A stretch of 64,000 nt of DNA from Adiantum capillus-veneris (GCA_014529385.2 CM043945.1:3446312-3510311), one strand, 5' to 3'. Shown: positions 32,382 to 46,150, counted from the first letter of the stretch. The notes: generated from the sequence alone by a model not told the origin. Numbers and translations are program-made.

Positions 32382-34472
32382 TTATCCTGTTAACCCTCCA
32401 TGAGCTATGAACATCAATGTTCTTGCGTCCAAATTGTATCTCTCTTCATCAGAAGCACTTGTAACTGTTGGTGTTCCAACATTCCCAATCATGCCCCATG
32501 GTTCTGGTTGTTTGGGTTCTTCTGGTGGGTAATACACAGTTGGAGACATGTGTACACCAGATTCTTCATAATAGGCTTGAACAGGCACTAAGGCTTGTTC
32601 TTCCTGATTCTCTAAGGTTGGTGCATATCTAATACCCACTGGTCCCAATACCGGTTGCGGTCTTTCTATCCCCATAGGTCCTGGTACATTTCCCATTGGG
32701 TATCGAGGTACTGGATGTACCTGAGGTGGTGCTAATTGAGCAGGAGGTGCATATTGACGCTCCCTTACATACCCTTTGTTGTAATAGCACTCCTCTGTTG
32801 GATGGTTTGTCCATTTTTGTTCAATAGCACACCATTTCAGTGGTTTTGGCAATGGTTTTTGGTATGGTGCCATCCTTTTTAGAGCATCTTCTATCATTTG
32901 CTCTACATTTGGCATGGTTGTTGTTTGAACATTCTTTTTAGTGGTAGTCTTGCTCGCTACGGAGGAAGAGCTACTGGATGCAAAATCTGTATCCGCTGAC
33001 ACCTCTCCATAAACCGTACAGTTATCCACTAAGTACAATGATTCTCTCGTTACTTGCTCAAAACTTGTACAAGCTTTCAAGTGCAAGTCCTTCTTGAGAG
33101 TGTCGTTTCTCAATCCTTCAATAAAGAGAACAGATAGTCTGTCATCTTGTGGTCGTTCACGTACTGGACATCTCTCAATGTATTGTTTGAAGCGAAGTGA
33201 AGCTTCCTTCACTTTTTCGTGTTCTCTCTGTTTAAAAGCATATATTTGTGAGACCGTATTGTGCTTAATCCCTCGTTTTGAGAATTCCTCAGCAAACTCT
33301 CTTAGCAAATGGTCAATGTCATGGAATCCCCCTCTGTTCAGTGGTTGAAACCATGTCAATGCCGTACCTTCTAGAGTAAGACCAAATCCCTCGTATTGTG
33401 TATGGAAATCTGTTATCTGCTCAGCTCTTAAGACTTGCTTAAAGAGTGACACATGTGCATACGGATCTCCTGAACCATCATACTTCTTTGGCATACACTT
33501 GGCTACTTGAGATGGTCTCATACGTCTATGGTCTGCTACCAATCTCATTGCTCCTGTGTCCCGGCTAAAGCTTTCTCTAGCATCATGGACTTCATGGGTT
33601 ACCCTTGTCGGTTCCCCTGCCCTGAGCCTACTACTAGGAGGTAAATGTGATGGTTCCGCTTCGAACCTTGGACCTGGAGTGGTATATGTGGGGGATGGAA
33701 CTGCACTACCTCGATTCGTATCCATTGACTCTCTGGAATGTAATGATCCCATTGGTCGTGGCTTCGAGTACTGAGGTTGACTGAAAGAGTCAGCAGCCTG
33801 AGTTCTTTGTCCTCCTGTCGTCATTGGGTTTTGCACTCCATTTGTTGGTGCTGGTCTTTGTGAGCTAGAAGTAACATAATACTGATGTAGTGGTCCCCCA
33901 AAGTATGTATATCCTTCTAATTCTTTCTTGCCCATTGTTGAATATTGCCTCCCATACTTGTCGTAAGCGGCAATTTTCACTTCCAATCCCTCTGTGTAGG
34001 TAAAGACATAAAGTCTTTTTTGGTCTGTCAACTCTCCGGTGTAGGGTTCTTCACATCTATAATAGAGATCTTGCTCCCCATTATTATATTTGTATAGCCC
34101 CACATAGATGTTATCCGTGTTGATCCTTGTAGTTTCATTCTCTCTTCTTAACCTCGCATCAGGGAAGTTCATTATTGATGCTTTCTCCTCGAGTTCTTCA
34201 TCTACTTTGGCTTTGGTGCCCATCAATCCCCACTTGTCCACAATGTTAGGGTTTAGGACTACCAAGTACATGGTACCGTCGTCATCTAGATATCTATCTC
34301 CGCTATAGCTCACATGCACTAAGTCCTTGAACTCACTAGGTCTATCTTCTATCTTTACACAATAGCGGTCCATTCCATCTTTGTAGATCTTGGCACCTTG
34401 CTCATTGTCGTACTGATATTTTATGAACAATAGCTTCATTGTGGCGGAAGGGTTTGATGATCCTGCTGCCAT
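32382..34472 (-). CDS. Element B gag
   Basis: Start placed at ATG 34472 (MAAGSSNPS), the first Met of this frame; the original gene probably began at the LRSGR segment upstream. The N-terminal 190 residues form a domain shared with D (LNPNIVDKWGL, YVGLYKYNNG). It is not one I can name. A Pro/Ser-rich linker leads to the retrotransposon gag core: PKKYDGSGDPYAHVSLFKQ, GTALTWFQPL, LSVLFIEGLRNDTLK. A Pro/Gln-rich C-terminus follows. Gag builds the virus-like particle in the cytoplasm. Confidence 0.88.
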   Translation of the reverse strand: MAAGSSNPSATMKLLFIKYQYDNEQGAKIYKDGMDRYCVKIEDRPSEFKDLVHVSYSGDRYLDDDGTMYLVVLNPNIVDKWGLMGTKAKVDEELEEKASIMNFPDARLRRENETTRINTDNIYVGLYKYNNGEQDLYYRCEEPYTGELTDQKRLYVFTYTEGLEVKIAAYDKYGRQYSTMGKKELEGYTYFGGPLHQYYVTSSSQRPAPTNGVQNPMTTGGQRTQAADSFSQPQYSKPRPMGSLHSRESMDTNRGSAVPSPTYTTPGPRFEAEPSHLPPSSRLRAGEPTRVTHEVHDARESFSRDTGAMRLVADHRRMRPSQVAKCMPKKYDGSGDPYAHVSLFKQVLRAEQITDFHTQYEGFGLTLEGTALTWFQPLNRGGFHDIDHLLREFAEEFSKRGIKHNTVSQIYAFKQREHEKVKEASLRFKQYIERCPVRERPQDDRLSVLFIEGLRNDTLKKDLHLKACTSFEQVTRESLYLVDNCTVYGEVSADTDFASSSSSSVASKTTTKKNVQTTTMPNVEQMIEDALKRMAPYQKPLPKPLKWCAIEQKWTNHPTEECYYNKGYVRERQYAPPAQLAPPQVHPVPRYPMGNVPGPMGIERPQPVLGPVGIRYAPTLENQEEQALVPVQAYYEESGVHMSPTVYYPPEEPKQPEPWGMIGNVGTPTVTSASDEERYNLDARTLMFIAHGGLTG

Positions 34473-34492
34473 ATTTTCTCTGTTGTTCAGGT

Positions 34493-34687
34493 TCAAGTGT
34501 TCCAAGTGTTCGATGAAAATCTCGTAAGATCTCTCCGAAGAAGTATCAAAACACTTCCTTCAAAGATCGGCTCTAATGGTTGCACCCAACTTTGGTTCAC
34601 ACTTCCTTCGGTTGATATGACACTTGCTTGTTCCCCTTGTTTTGGTTGGTTATTCTGGAGATTCCTGCCCGATCTCAAATTCATCAA
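34493..34687 (-). pseudogene. Element B gag N-terminal segment (LRSGR), frameshifted
   Basis: ATG at 34685-34687, with a second one codon on, gives MMNLRSGRNLQNN and SVNQS, matching D's gag start at 1075. Near 34585 the homologous reading moves to the gag frame (DTSSERSY there resembles D's DSTSEMSSY), so one small indel separates the start from the body of gag. Confidence 0.65.
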
Positions 34688-36089
34688 TTCCCCTAAAGGA
34701 CTTTAACTTTTCCGTCTCGGCAATTTGTTTTCCCAAGTTTTTGTGGTCAGAATTGATCCAAACTGATTGATACTTGGTCAATTGTTTAATCTTGTCAGTT
34801 GGACAACTTCTGTTTCATCAAGTGAGAATTTTATTGCAGTTATGCTGAAAAAGACATTATACGCGTATCATGTCTTTTTTCATCGATTTGGACTATTTTG
34901 GTTATGCTCACTTTCAATAGTCCCCTTATGCTCTGTCCACTCACAAAATTCAGTTTGAACTCTGTTTGAGCAAGTTATGGCTAATTTAGGCTTTTCTTGG
35001 CAATTTTCCGCTTTTGACTTGTTTTGGGTCAATTGTGATCCAAATGGGATGAAACTTGAAATATAACCTCTAGACAACTATTACAATGGATCTGTGTTGG
35101 CAAAGTATCAAAATATGTCCAAAATTAGGTCAAAGACATCATACGCTTATGATGTCTTTTTTCATCAATTTGGGTCAAAACTTGATATTTATGCTTTCTA
35201 CAGTGTTTGTAATAATCTTGTCAGGTCAGATATCAAAAATAAGCAATGGATGTGCTAAAAGACATTATACGCGTATGATGTCTTTTGTCCCAGATTTTGA
35301 CTATTCTTGGTTTTAAGCCTTCTCCAATGTTTATAATTGAGTTTCAAGTGTTTTTGTCAGGTTTGAATGTAAAAACAAGATCTAAATCCAAAATTTCCTA
35401 TTCTTTGCGTTTCTTGGACTCCGACTTGTCTTTTTGGGTTTCTTTGAGTGTTAATGCTCTTGTTTTAAGTTGAAATTAGGGTATAACCCCCCTTTTGAAC
35501 ACTCTGGTAAAGTCAAAATTTCTGTTTTGGTCTCTGTTTGGTCATTTAGACATCATACGCGTATGATGTGTAAAGTTGCAGATTTCCAGTTTTTTGGCAC
35601 AGAATCCTTCCTAAAGCTTTCTCAAGTGCTCAGCAGCTCCCAGATACACAAAAAATTTCTCTGACTTTTGTTTATTGCAAGTTTCACTACTAACTCAACG
35701 GTTTAGTGATCTAACATGCAATCAACCATATCAAGCAAATACTCCAATGATTACTAGCTCTAGATCAGGATCAAATGAAGTCCTACCTAAGCTATTCCTA
35801 ATCATAAAATGGGTTTGGTAACTGTGATTTTAAAGAGATCCACTGCCACTCACGGACTAGCAAATTCTTCTTCTATCAACAACTACTCAACACCAACAAA
35901 ACAACAAACAAATCTAAGCTAAACTAAAAATACTGTCAACACGGAAGACCCAGGAATACCCCACTTCCTAGTATCTCTCGAGATCTTTGGAGTCCACCAC
36001 TCCTAGATCTTTTCTAACTAAAGTATACAAAGTAGTTTATACGACTCACCTCGTAGGATTAGTCTAAGGTCACCTACTTAGGGCTCTCG
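34688..36089 (-). other. Element B leader
   Basis: Non-coding leader between PBS and gag. It carries the second palindrome array (34852-35571) and otherwise AT-rich sequence with no supported ORF. Confidence 0.7.
34852..35571. repeat. Palindrome array 2 of element B
   Basis: Four copies of the array 1 palindrome, some with one or two substitutions. Centres are at 34863, 35145, 35271 and 35559, with spacings 282, 126 and 288 bp. The copy nearest gag is 176 bp before the start at 34687. Confidence 0.92.
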
Positions 36090-36107
36090 TCCCCGGCAGC
36101 GACGCCA
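36090..36107 (-). other. Element B primer binding site
   Basis: Sense TGGCGTCGCTGCCGGGGA, two bases inside the 5' LTR. It matches A's tRNA-Asp PBS at 16 of 18 positions. Confidence 0.85.
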
Positions 36108-36109
36108 AA

Positions 36110-37122
<1,013 letters not shown>

Positions 37123-37127
37123 GGTAC

Positions 37128-37502
37128 CCTCATTACTTTCCACAAATATTTCACATGGTCTTTCTAGTGCTTGCATGTGAATGGGATTTGATAGGTACGC
37201 TAGCATGTGAGAGGAATTTTGAGGAGTTAGAATGGCTGGTACGTCTCTTGACCACGTCTGATCCATACTTAGTAGAGAGCGTTTCTCCAATTGCACAAGC
37301 CTACCCTTTTGACCAAGATGACTATAGGCGTCTAGTGACCTTCTTAGTAAACATGGACACCTATGATGAAGAAGAAAACTTACAGGACTACACAGATGGC
37401 ACATATGGTCTCATGGATGATGACTTTGTTTATCTCGACGACGAGGATAGGGGTTTAGCCTTAGGGTTTCCCCCCAACCTCTACAATATCCTATTCCCTT
37501 GA
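37128..37502 (+). pseudogene. Small 3' ORF of element A, remaining 124 codons
   Basis: In-phase continuation of the ORF that starts at 18388. The product is acidic towards the end (TYDEEENLQDY, LMDDDFVYLDDEDRG) and has a hydrophobic-aromatic middle. Stop TGA 37500-37502. An apparent start inside the B LTR (37017) is a chance extension. No domain is recognised. Intact phase on both sides of B means it was open when B arrived. Confidence 0.6.
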
Positions 37503-38862
37503 CTCTCTAGGGGGAGTGCAACTAATTAGGTTAGGGTTCCTTATGTTTTTTGTTGTGTTCAATAAGTGTTGGTACCTTTTCCCACTAATGTGCCTCCTGG
37601 ACGTATTCCTTTTTTTTCCTAGTGTGTACAGGAGCGTGTTGCTATTGATAGGATTTGGACCTTCATGGAACCTTTCTCTCGTTCACACTTCAGATCAAGC
37701 GCCACCATCAACACAAACAGGTGTTTCTTGTCCATTAGCATTGTCCCTTATCTTTTTTGCATCTATGATTGTCTGCTTTGATTGTGATAGGTAGCATAAT
37801 ATCCAACACATTTGCTTAGTATCAAACATTTAATTCAATGTCTTTTTTGTCATAATCCCTTGTCTAGGTTTAAACATCAAGCAAGTCCAACTAAGCTAGT
37901 TTGACCAAGTTAGGTGTTAGAGATCTTCTCTTAATACCATGGGGAATGACTTCCTAATAATTAATGGTTACTTAGGTTCTTAATCCGATTTAGGCAGCAT
38001 TGTGTGAAATGTACTAGGGCTTTCTAGTGGGCTTGACCCTATTGACCTTTAGCTTAAGTATTATAAAGGGAGTTTACTAGTGTGATGAGCCTGGGGAGGT
38101 GTATCAGTGTTATATGACCCCCCAAAGTTACAAAATTAAAATGATGAAAATGAACAAACAAAAAATCAAAGTGCCACATTGTAAAATCTTAAGCTGGAAG
38201 AGAAATCTCAGCTTGATTGGGTACTTCACTCACATGTATCGCCTATGGTACTAGAGCCCTAGAGGTTCCCAGTATGGGCGCTATTTCTTGAAAAGCAAAA
38301 AACCCAAGGCATACAAAATAAGCACACACATCAAAATTGAATCACTGTGAAAAGAATTTGGGGGGTCAAAGAAAAAGTAATCAGTCAGGTGATGATTTCA
38401 TGAGAAATTCCTTTTATGGTAGCTTAACTACAAGGTCTTCTAGATATAGCCTCTAGCCAGCCCTCGAACATGAATACTTGGCTTTCGCGATTAAACAACT
38501 TAATTGACCACAGAAAATTAAGAAGCTTACCCATGATATTAATATTCGATCTCTAGTGCCTTTCGACCGTCAAATTAGCGACCCTAGACTTGTTTAATTT
38601 TTTACCTTTACATCTGTTTATGCATTTGATTACATTGCAATTTAATGTTCATTGTTGACAAATTGTTTGAAATTCTTTTACCAATCAATTTGTCTACCTA
38701 AAACTACATATGCTTTTTAATCACTTATGAGAATGCAATTACTGTGCCAATGTTGTTTGATTTTGCAGTGACTGAAGAAGGCTAAGGACATTCATCTCAA
38801 ATGTTCTTCCACCTCGACGAACAAGCTTCAACTCAATAGCTTCCGAGGACAGAATCTACATC
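37503..38862 (+). other. Element A 3' non-coding region
   Basis: AT-rich region between the small ORF and the PPT. It has a short hydrophobic reading frame (37516-37794) without support. I see no further domain. Confidence 0.55.
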
Positions 38863-38873
38863 AAGAAGGGGGG
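38863..38873 (+). other. Element A 3' polypurine tract
   Basis: AAGAAGGGGGG, followed by CA and then the TGTTAACC start of the 3' LTR. Confidence 0.85.
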
Positions 38874-38875
38874 CA

Positions 38876-39176
38876 TGTTAACCCTCACGGCTCACGGACA
38901 CCCCATCACCTACGACGGACGTGTATTATGTATTTGGTAGAGTCAGGTACCGGGCTTGTCGGACCAATAGGAAAAGGGTAAGAGTGATCGCCGATGAGAG
39001 GCGCACTCTAACTGGGACATTCAAGGGATTAGTTGGCTAAGCATGGGCGCCAAAGTGTGAATGGGGTGAGCTCATATAAAAGCCAACTAAACCTAAAATT
39101 CACTTATTCTTTCATTTGTGCAATAGAAGAGTGCTCTTGCTCCATCTCCATCTCCATCTTCTTCTTCTTCACCTCC

Positions 39177-39207
<31 letters not shown>

Positions 39208-39466
39208 AGAGAGAGAGAGAGAGAGTGTGCGATCGAGCATTGCGACGACGGCACGGCAGCGGCAAAGCGGTTGAGCGCGGCGAAGCGGCGGCTCCTTCTT
39301 CTTCGCGGCGAGGAATCCTCCACGAAGCAAGCGTAGAGCGGTGAGTGACACACCATCGCTTTCTTTGAGCTTACTAGTTAAGCTAGTTGTGTGCTTGCAG
39401 CCGTCTGTGGCTCGCACACAGTGTTAGGCAAGTCCCTTGCTTCAACAGTGCGGCAAGGAGCACACA
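38876..39466 (+). repeat. Element A 3' LTR
   Basis: 591-bp partner of 1528-2118. The GT/GA tract here is at 39179-39230. Confidence 0.92.
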
Positions 39467-39471
39467 ATATA

Positions 39472-40950
39472 CAACTTGTTAAAGCCCTTGGACAAGTTTC
39501 GGCAAGTTTGGACAAAATTTGATCAAGATTACCCACTGTTCCGTGTCCGTAGTCTCTGATTTTGAGAATCTAGCTTAAGTCTCACTTTTGTGGTCCAAAT
39601 TTCACCAAAATTGATTTGTGGAGTTTACTTGATGTTCTTCATGACCTTGTGGTATACTCAAATTTGTAAAATCAACAAGTTTTAAAGCAGAAGTAAATAA
39701 TCGCGATTATTTAATTTTGACAATTTTTTGCAAATATTTGCCCCAGCCTTGACACAGATCTGTTAAGCACCTTAAGTTAAGGTCACTAGCCAATTTTCAT
39801 CAAGTTTGGACAATTTTTTATCAAATGGTCATTAATTATCTGTCTGTAGACTAACTTTATAATTTTAGTCACAATTTTCAATCCAATGATTCAAATCTTA
39901 CCAAATTTGGTTTGTGGGCTTATTACAACATGATAAAGCTAGTGGTATGCCAACTTGGTCAAAAAAGTTCAGAAACAGAGCAGATGTAAATAAATTCGAT
40001 TATTTACTTTTGCAAGTTTTTGGTCAACTGAGCATATACACATGTTTATCACATCAATATGAGCCTATGAATCAAGTTTCATCAAGTTTGGATATGTTTT
40101 TCCTCAATTCACACTCAAGATTCAAAAAGTCAGTACAAACTTTCAGATTCTTACCAGTTTAGTGATCCAAATCTTTTGGGCCTTTACAAAAGTTGTTTGT
40201 ACACGTGCAATGAGTCAATGGTATGAATCTTGTCCAATTTAGAGCAAAAAGTTAATAATCACGATTATTAACTTGAGGCTTGAAATGAGCACTTTTTTAC
40301 AATTTTTTCAAAGACAGATTTTGTATGATGTTTTTTAAGCCTATAAATCAAGTCAAAACTTAATTTGGCCTAAAATGTCAAGAAAAAGTAAATAATCTGA
40401 GTTTTGGTCAACTTCTTGAAATTTTTACCTCAAAGTGTCTTTGAGCTTACCCGCTGGTTCGGACAACTCTTAGGCTTACTTTCCAGTCGGATTGAGTGAA
40501 TTCGAGTCTTTTCGAGCTATTTCTAACCGTAGACCTGAAATTATGCAACTTTATATAACAACTCACACTTGATTTGTTTGGAGTGAGCAATGTTCTGAAA
40601 TCCACATCGGATCCTACTTACCCTACTCCTAGGTTCTCATGCAATGGTGTTGTGGAAAGTGTCCACAAACACTCGTTTTCTTGTGTTTTTTATGTTTTTC
40701 AGAGCTTTGATCTTAAGACTTGTCTCGTCTACCAATCATTCTCCAAATCCTAATCTAAATCTACAATCCTACAGTCCTGAAGGTACTCAGTAAGTACGAT
40801 TACTTCCAAGCTACCTCTACACAGCCAAAGACGACAATCTTAAGCTACGCGGTTCCTAAAAGAAAGTTTTAAACTCTAGGCAAACCTAGAAGAAGTTAAG
40901 GGACAATTACACAAGACGCTCGTGTTTTTTCTCAGTTTAGGTCTCTTCGA
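39472..40950 (-). other. Element D leader, PBS-proximal part
   Basis: Non-coding leader of D, joined to 1076-1527 before A inserted. It holds palindromes or half-sites centred at about 39703, 39996, 40261 and 40398, separated by blocks of loosely similar AT-rich text. Confidence 0.65.
39694..40400. repeat. Palindrome array of element D
   Basis: TAAATAATCGCGATTATTTA is perfect at 39694-39713. Imperfect copies lie at 39986-40007 and 40251-40272, with a half-site at 40388-40397. A further copy lies at 1462-1483. Spacings are 287 (A removed), 293, 265 and 137 bp, like B's array, although the sequence is different. Confidence 0.85.
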
Positions 40951-40968
40951 TCCTCGGCAACGGCGCCA
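40951..40968 (-). other. Element D primer binding site
   Basis: Sense TGGCGCCGTTGCCGAGGA, tRNA-Asp type with one change from A's PBS. It confirms that D reads leftward. Confidence 0.87.
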
Positions 40969-40972
40969 AATC

Positions 40973-41926
40973 TGGGACTCATGTCTAACCTCACCATTCT
41001 ATCTTATTGCAGTATTAGCGAGAACCACGATTAATTTGTCAAACCATGGGACGAAGCTGACTCGACTAATGCATAGAGGCTACAAGAGGTAGTCAATCTC
41101 TTAGAAAACAACTAATAACTCACATCTAACTCAAGCTACACTCAAGTGACTGAAATCACCAAAAGCCAATCGCTCATCGACACGCAAATCACATCCGTTA
41201 CAGCATCAAATGACATCCAAACGTAACGAAACTTCTAGGACAAGTTTATAAGACCTAAGCACACATGCCTATGGCCTCAAATCCCACTTTAGGTCAAGTT
41301 CCAAAATCGCGATTATTAACAGCAGTGGATTTTTGACCTAGTCGTTTTCGACCCAGAATGCATCTAAATGCTTAGCAATGATGCCCCAATACCCTGCCTA
41401 TGCTTAGTTTTCGATTTAAAAGTGTAAATTCCTAATTATGATGAAATTAGGTCGCGGGTCAGCGATGCCAAAAGCTACGAAATACTGTGAATGGCTTACG
41501 TCAATGCGTAGAGCTCTTACCTACGGTTGGTCAAAAGTAATAATCTGGTGTTCTACCAAAGCTGGGAATTGACCGGTTGATACAATCTGGAATCTTGTAG
41601 CCCCGGCTCATTAATTACAAAGTTTACCAAGAAAATAAGAGTTATAATTTTCCCGATTTATCAAAATAATAATTGTTTTACAAGGAGAACTCCGAAAAAT
41701 GGTATCCGCGTTACCTTGTTGCTAACAAATGAAGCCTCCTTGCATAAAGGCTTCCTTTTAAAGGCTTTCACCACAATCCCTTCTACTATGGGTTTAAGCT
41801 TGAGCCCTCTAACTAGCATATACAACTTTGGAACTCCAAGTGAGCCCAAAACTTATACAAAGTGTGTTGGAAATATTATGCACAATCATAGCATATCTCT
41901 ATAGCCTGTGTTAGCCGCTGCTAACA
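40973..41926 (-). repeat. Element D LTR
   Basis: 954 bp, TGTTAGCAGCGG...GAGTCCCA in the sense direction. Its PBS-side end shares text with the B LTR (AGCGAGAAC, AATTTGTCAAAC). It has PBS sequence on one side and PPT-like sequence on the other. It also contains single copies of the AATCGCGATTATT motif near 41306. Confidence 0.8.
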
Positions 41927-41938
41927 TTCTCCCCTTCT
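41927..41938 (-). other. Polypurine tract on the outer side of D LTR
   Basis: The sense strand reads AGAAGGGGAGAA directly before TGTTAG, the usual layout before a 3' LTR. A normal 5' LTR would be flanked by host DNA here. Confidence 0.65.
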
Positions 41939-42198
41939 TAATTTGACGCACGTCTTCGTGTGTTGGTGAAGCAAAACACGGTGACATGGTAGAAAGCAAG
42001 TCCATGGAAGAAATGTTGAGCTGCAAAACATAAGAATAAGTAATGAGCATCAAAGGCCAACAAGGATAAAAACATGAAGTACAATGAACAATCATGCAAA
42101 GTGAATTTTTGCTTCTAAAAGATGGATGAATCATACTCAAAAACTAAACAACATAAAGCAAAAAAACACTCAAACTATCATGAAGGTTAAACCACTTG

Positions 42199-42320
42199 AA
42201 ATTTCAGTGTTATGCATGACACACAAACAATCAAAAAATGACCCTAGGCTAATGCAAGTAAATTTCAGTGTTATGCATGACACACAAACAATCAGTAAAT
42301 GACCCTAGGCTAATGCAAGT
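42199..42320. repeat. 61-bp tandem duplication
   Basis: Two near-identical copies, 42199-42259 and 42260-42320, each starting AAATTTCAGTGTTATGCATG. Confidence 0.92.
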
Positions 42321-43433
42321 TCATAAACCTACTAGCCTAAAAACTATGTGACCAATATTAATAATCATTCAAGTCTATCATGTCTAAGGGCTATCAAAAA
42401 GCTCATAATCTATTAGTACATTGTCACAGCTTTTTTTTTTTTTTTGAAGTGCATGGAAGTTTGTTTTTGTCATTCATTGAAAAAAGTAAAGCACAATACA
42501 AGGCTACCACCCCAAGGCAAGTCTAGGTGCGACTCTCGGCTCCTTGAACCCTCAAGAAGTTGTTCCAAGAGCCTACTAGCCTACCAAGGTGACGACTAAC
42601 CCCTATCAGCCCAGGGCATTGGTTTAGGGCCTTGACCAAGGGAGCCAAGGTAATTTCCCTTGCTTGCCAAGTGCCAATAAGGCGCTAGGCCTCACAAAGA
42701 CACAACATAACATACAAAATTTCTTTTCATGTGTCTAGTAGCATTTTTACTACTTTTTCTCTTTTGCTTCATTGTTTCATTCTTTTAGCACTTTTTTATT
42801 GCTTCCATTATGAGATTCTTATGGAAATTGGACTAAAGGACTAAAGCCTAATCATAGCCCTAGGTCATGTTAAAAATGAATGGAGTATTAAGACTATCAC
42901 TAAGAGTTTAGGACTAATGAGAAATGAACCTATATTAACCTATGGTCAAGGCCAATTACCTATGATTAGCACACATAAAACCTAATTTTTTGATGAGTTA
43001 ATTTTCACAAAGCAAAGTGTTGAAACTTTAGGATGCCTAGCTTTTGAACATGAAAAAACCATAGCTTAGAAGCAAAAATTACTTAAGCCAAGCATAAAGA
43101 ATGGAAAGATAAACAAAAGAGCAAAATCATGGAAGGATTACACCTATTCATGCTCTTTGTGCATCCTTGAGCAAGCATCCCCTTTGTAGAAAAGCCTCTT
43201 GATCTTTTTATTTGCAAAAGAAGTTGATTTGAAGCTAAGTGTAAACACAAGCTGCAAAGGCGTTTTATTGAAATCCAAAAGCACACAAAAAACATTGATG
43301 AAAACCTAAAGTTAAGGTCTTGCATACCCGAATTTGCCAAAGGGAAAAAACCCAAGGGAAAAAAGTGTCGGTTATGCACATGATGTTCTTTGTAGCAAAT
43401 TTATGCATACATATCAAAAATGAGAGATAAAAT

Positions 43434-43870
43434 GCTTCTACATAAGCAAATTTTGCAATTTAAAGTCCTCTCATGCATGATTCAAAGTTGATTAGGTGTT
43501 AGCTCACTTGAAATATGGAATTTAAAACAAGCCAAGAGCTGAAAATAATGCAACTTGATGAAATGAAGTGGCTCTTCAAGCCGAATTTTACATTTTAAAG
43601 CTTTCCAAAAAGTTGGCTATCAACTAGCTCGCATGAAATTTTACAATTTTAGAGCAATCTATGTGCTAGAGATGACTGCAACTTTATGAAATAAAAATGA
43701 ATGGCTCTCAAAAGCCAAATTTTGTACTTGATAGCTCTCAAAAAAGTTGGGTAAACACCTAGCTCAAAATGAAAACATTTTCAATTTAGACCAAGATATG
43801 AGCTAACATGTATACAACTTTTAATCCAAAGAATGGAATGGCTCTAACTAGCCACCTTTTGTAATATTTT
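43434..43870. repeat. Degenerate tandem repeat, period 133-137 bp
   Basis: Units begin at 43434, 43571, 43704 and 43841 with GCTCT-like text, then AAGCCAAATTTT, AAAGTTGG and TAGCTC. Copies are strongly diverged but stay in register. Confidence 0.75.
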
Positions 43871-43940
43871 GCAATGATGACCCCTTCTTGGATCAACGAA
43901 AGTACAACCTTGCCATATCCCTTCAAAACAATTCAAATCA

Positions 43941-44205
43941 TTAGTGCTCTTAAGCATTTGAGCATTCAACACAAGCACTAAAAGAATGCACAATCAATCA
44001 CAAGCCCAAAATTTTCATGCTCTCTTTTGTCCATCAAACAAGATCAATGTTAGTGCTTTGCAATGATTTTTGCATTCAAATAAAGCACTAAGAATTCACA
44101 AGTCAAATTTTAATTCTTAGTTTTGGCCAAAGAAAGCTCAACTTTTTAGTGCTATGCAATGATTTTTTGATCAATTTCAGCACTTAATTGCAATAAGCAA
44201 TTCCA
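43941..44205. repeat. Degenerate tandem repeat, period about 96-109 bp
   Basis: Units begin at 43941, 44050 and 44146 with TTAGTGCT, most followed by GCAATGATTTTT and then a GCACT block. Confidence 0.65.
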
Positions 44206-44505
44206 TGCTCAGGTTTTTAATGCACATTCTCAACCAAACATGATTCTCTCAACTAAGCTCCCTTGCATGCCAAAAAGAATTCTTCATGTAATGCAATGAG
44301 AATGTTAATCAAACCAAGTATTAGAAGAGTGCATAAACTAGAGGCAGTTGTGCAATGAAGTTTGTTTACGCATGAAAATCTCATACAACCACCACAAAGA
44401 ATCAATTCCCATACCCATAGGAAAATCATTTCCATGCTCTCATCTTAGTGGATTTTCAAATATGAAGCAAGACGAGAGAGAGGGGGGGGGAGAGAGAGAA
44501 TTGCG

Positions 44506-46150
<1,645 letters not shown>

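Larger units (their letters stand above)
41939..44505. other. Non-coding region right of D LTR
   Basis: AT-rich sequence without supported genes, perhaps the 3' internal part of a second D-like unit. It contains the tandem repeats listed separately, a 15-base T run (42431-42445) before a more GC-balanced 280-bp stretch, and a purine run at 44470-44505. Confidence 0.5.

Noticed and set aside
37516-37794. Hydrophobic ORF as an env-like membrane protein
   Set aside because: It is short, lacks a clear signal peptide and cleavage site, and follows a stop. Hydrophobicity from T-rich DNA explains it.
42431-42720. Non-LTR element (SINE or LINE) ending in a poly-A tail on the minus strand
   Set aside because: Only a 15-base T run is visible; no target copies, Pol III boxes or reverse transcriptase text were found.
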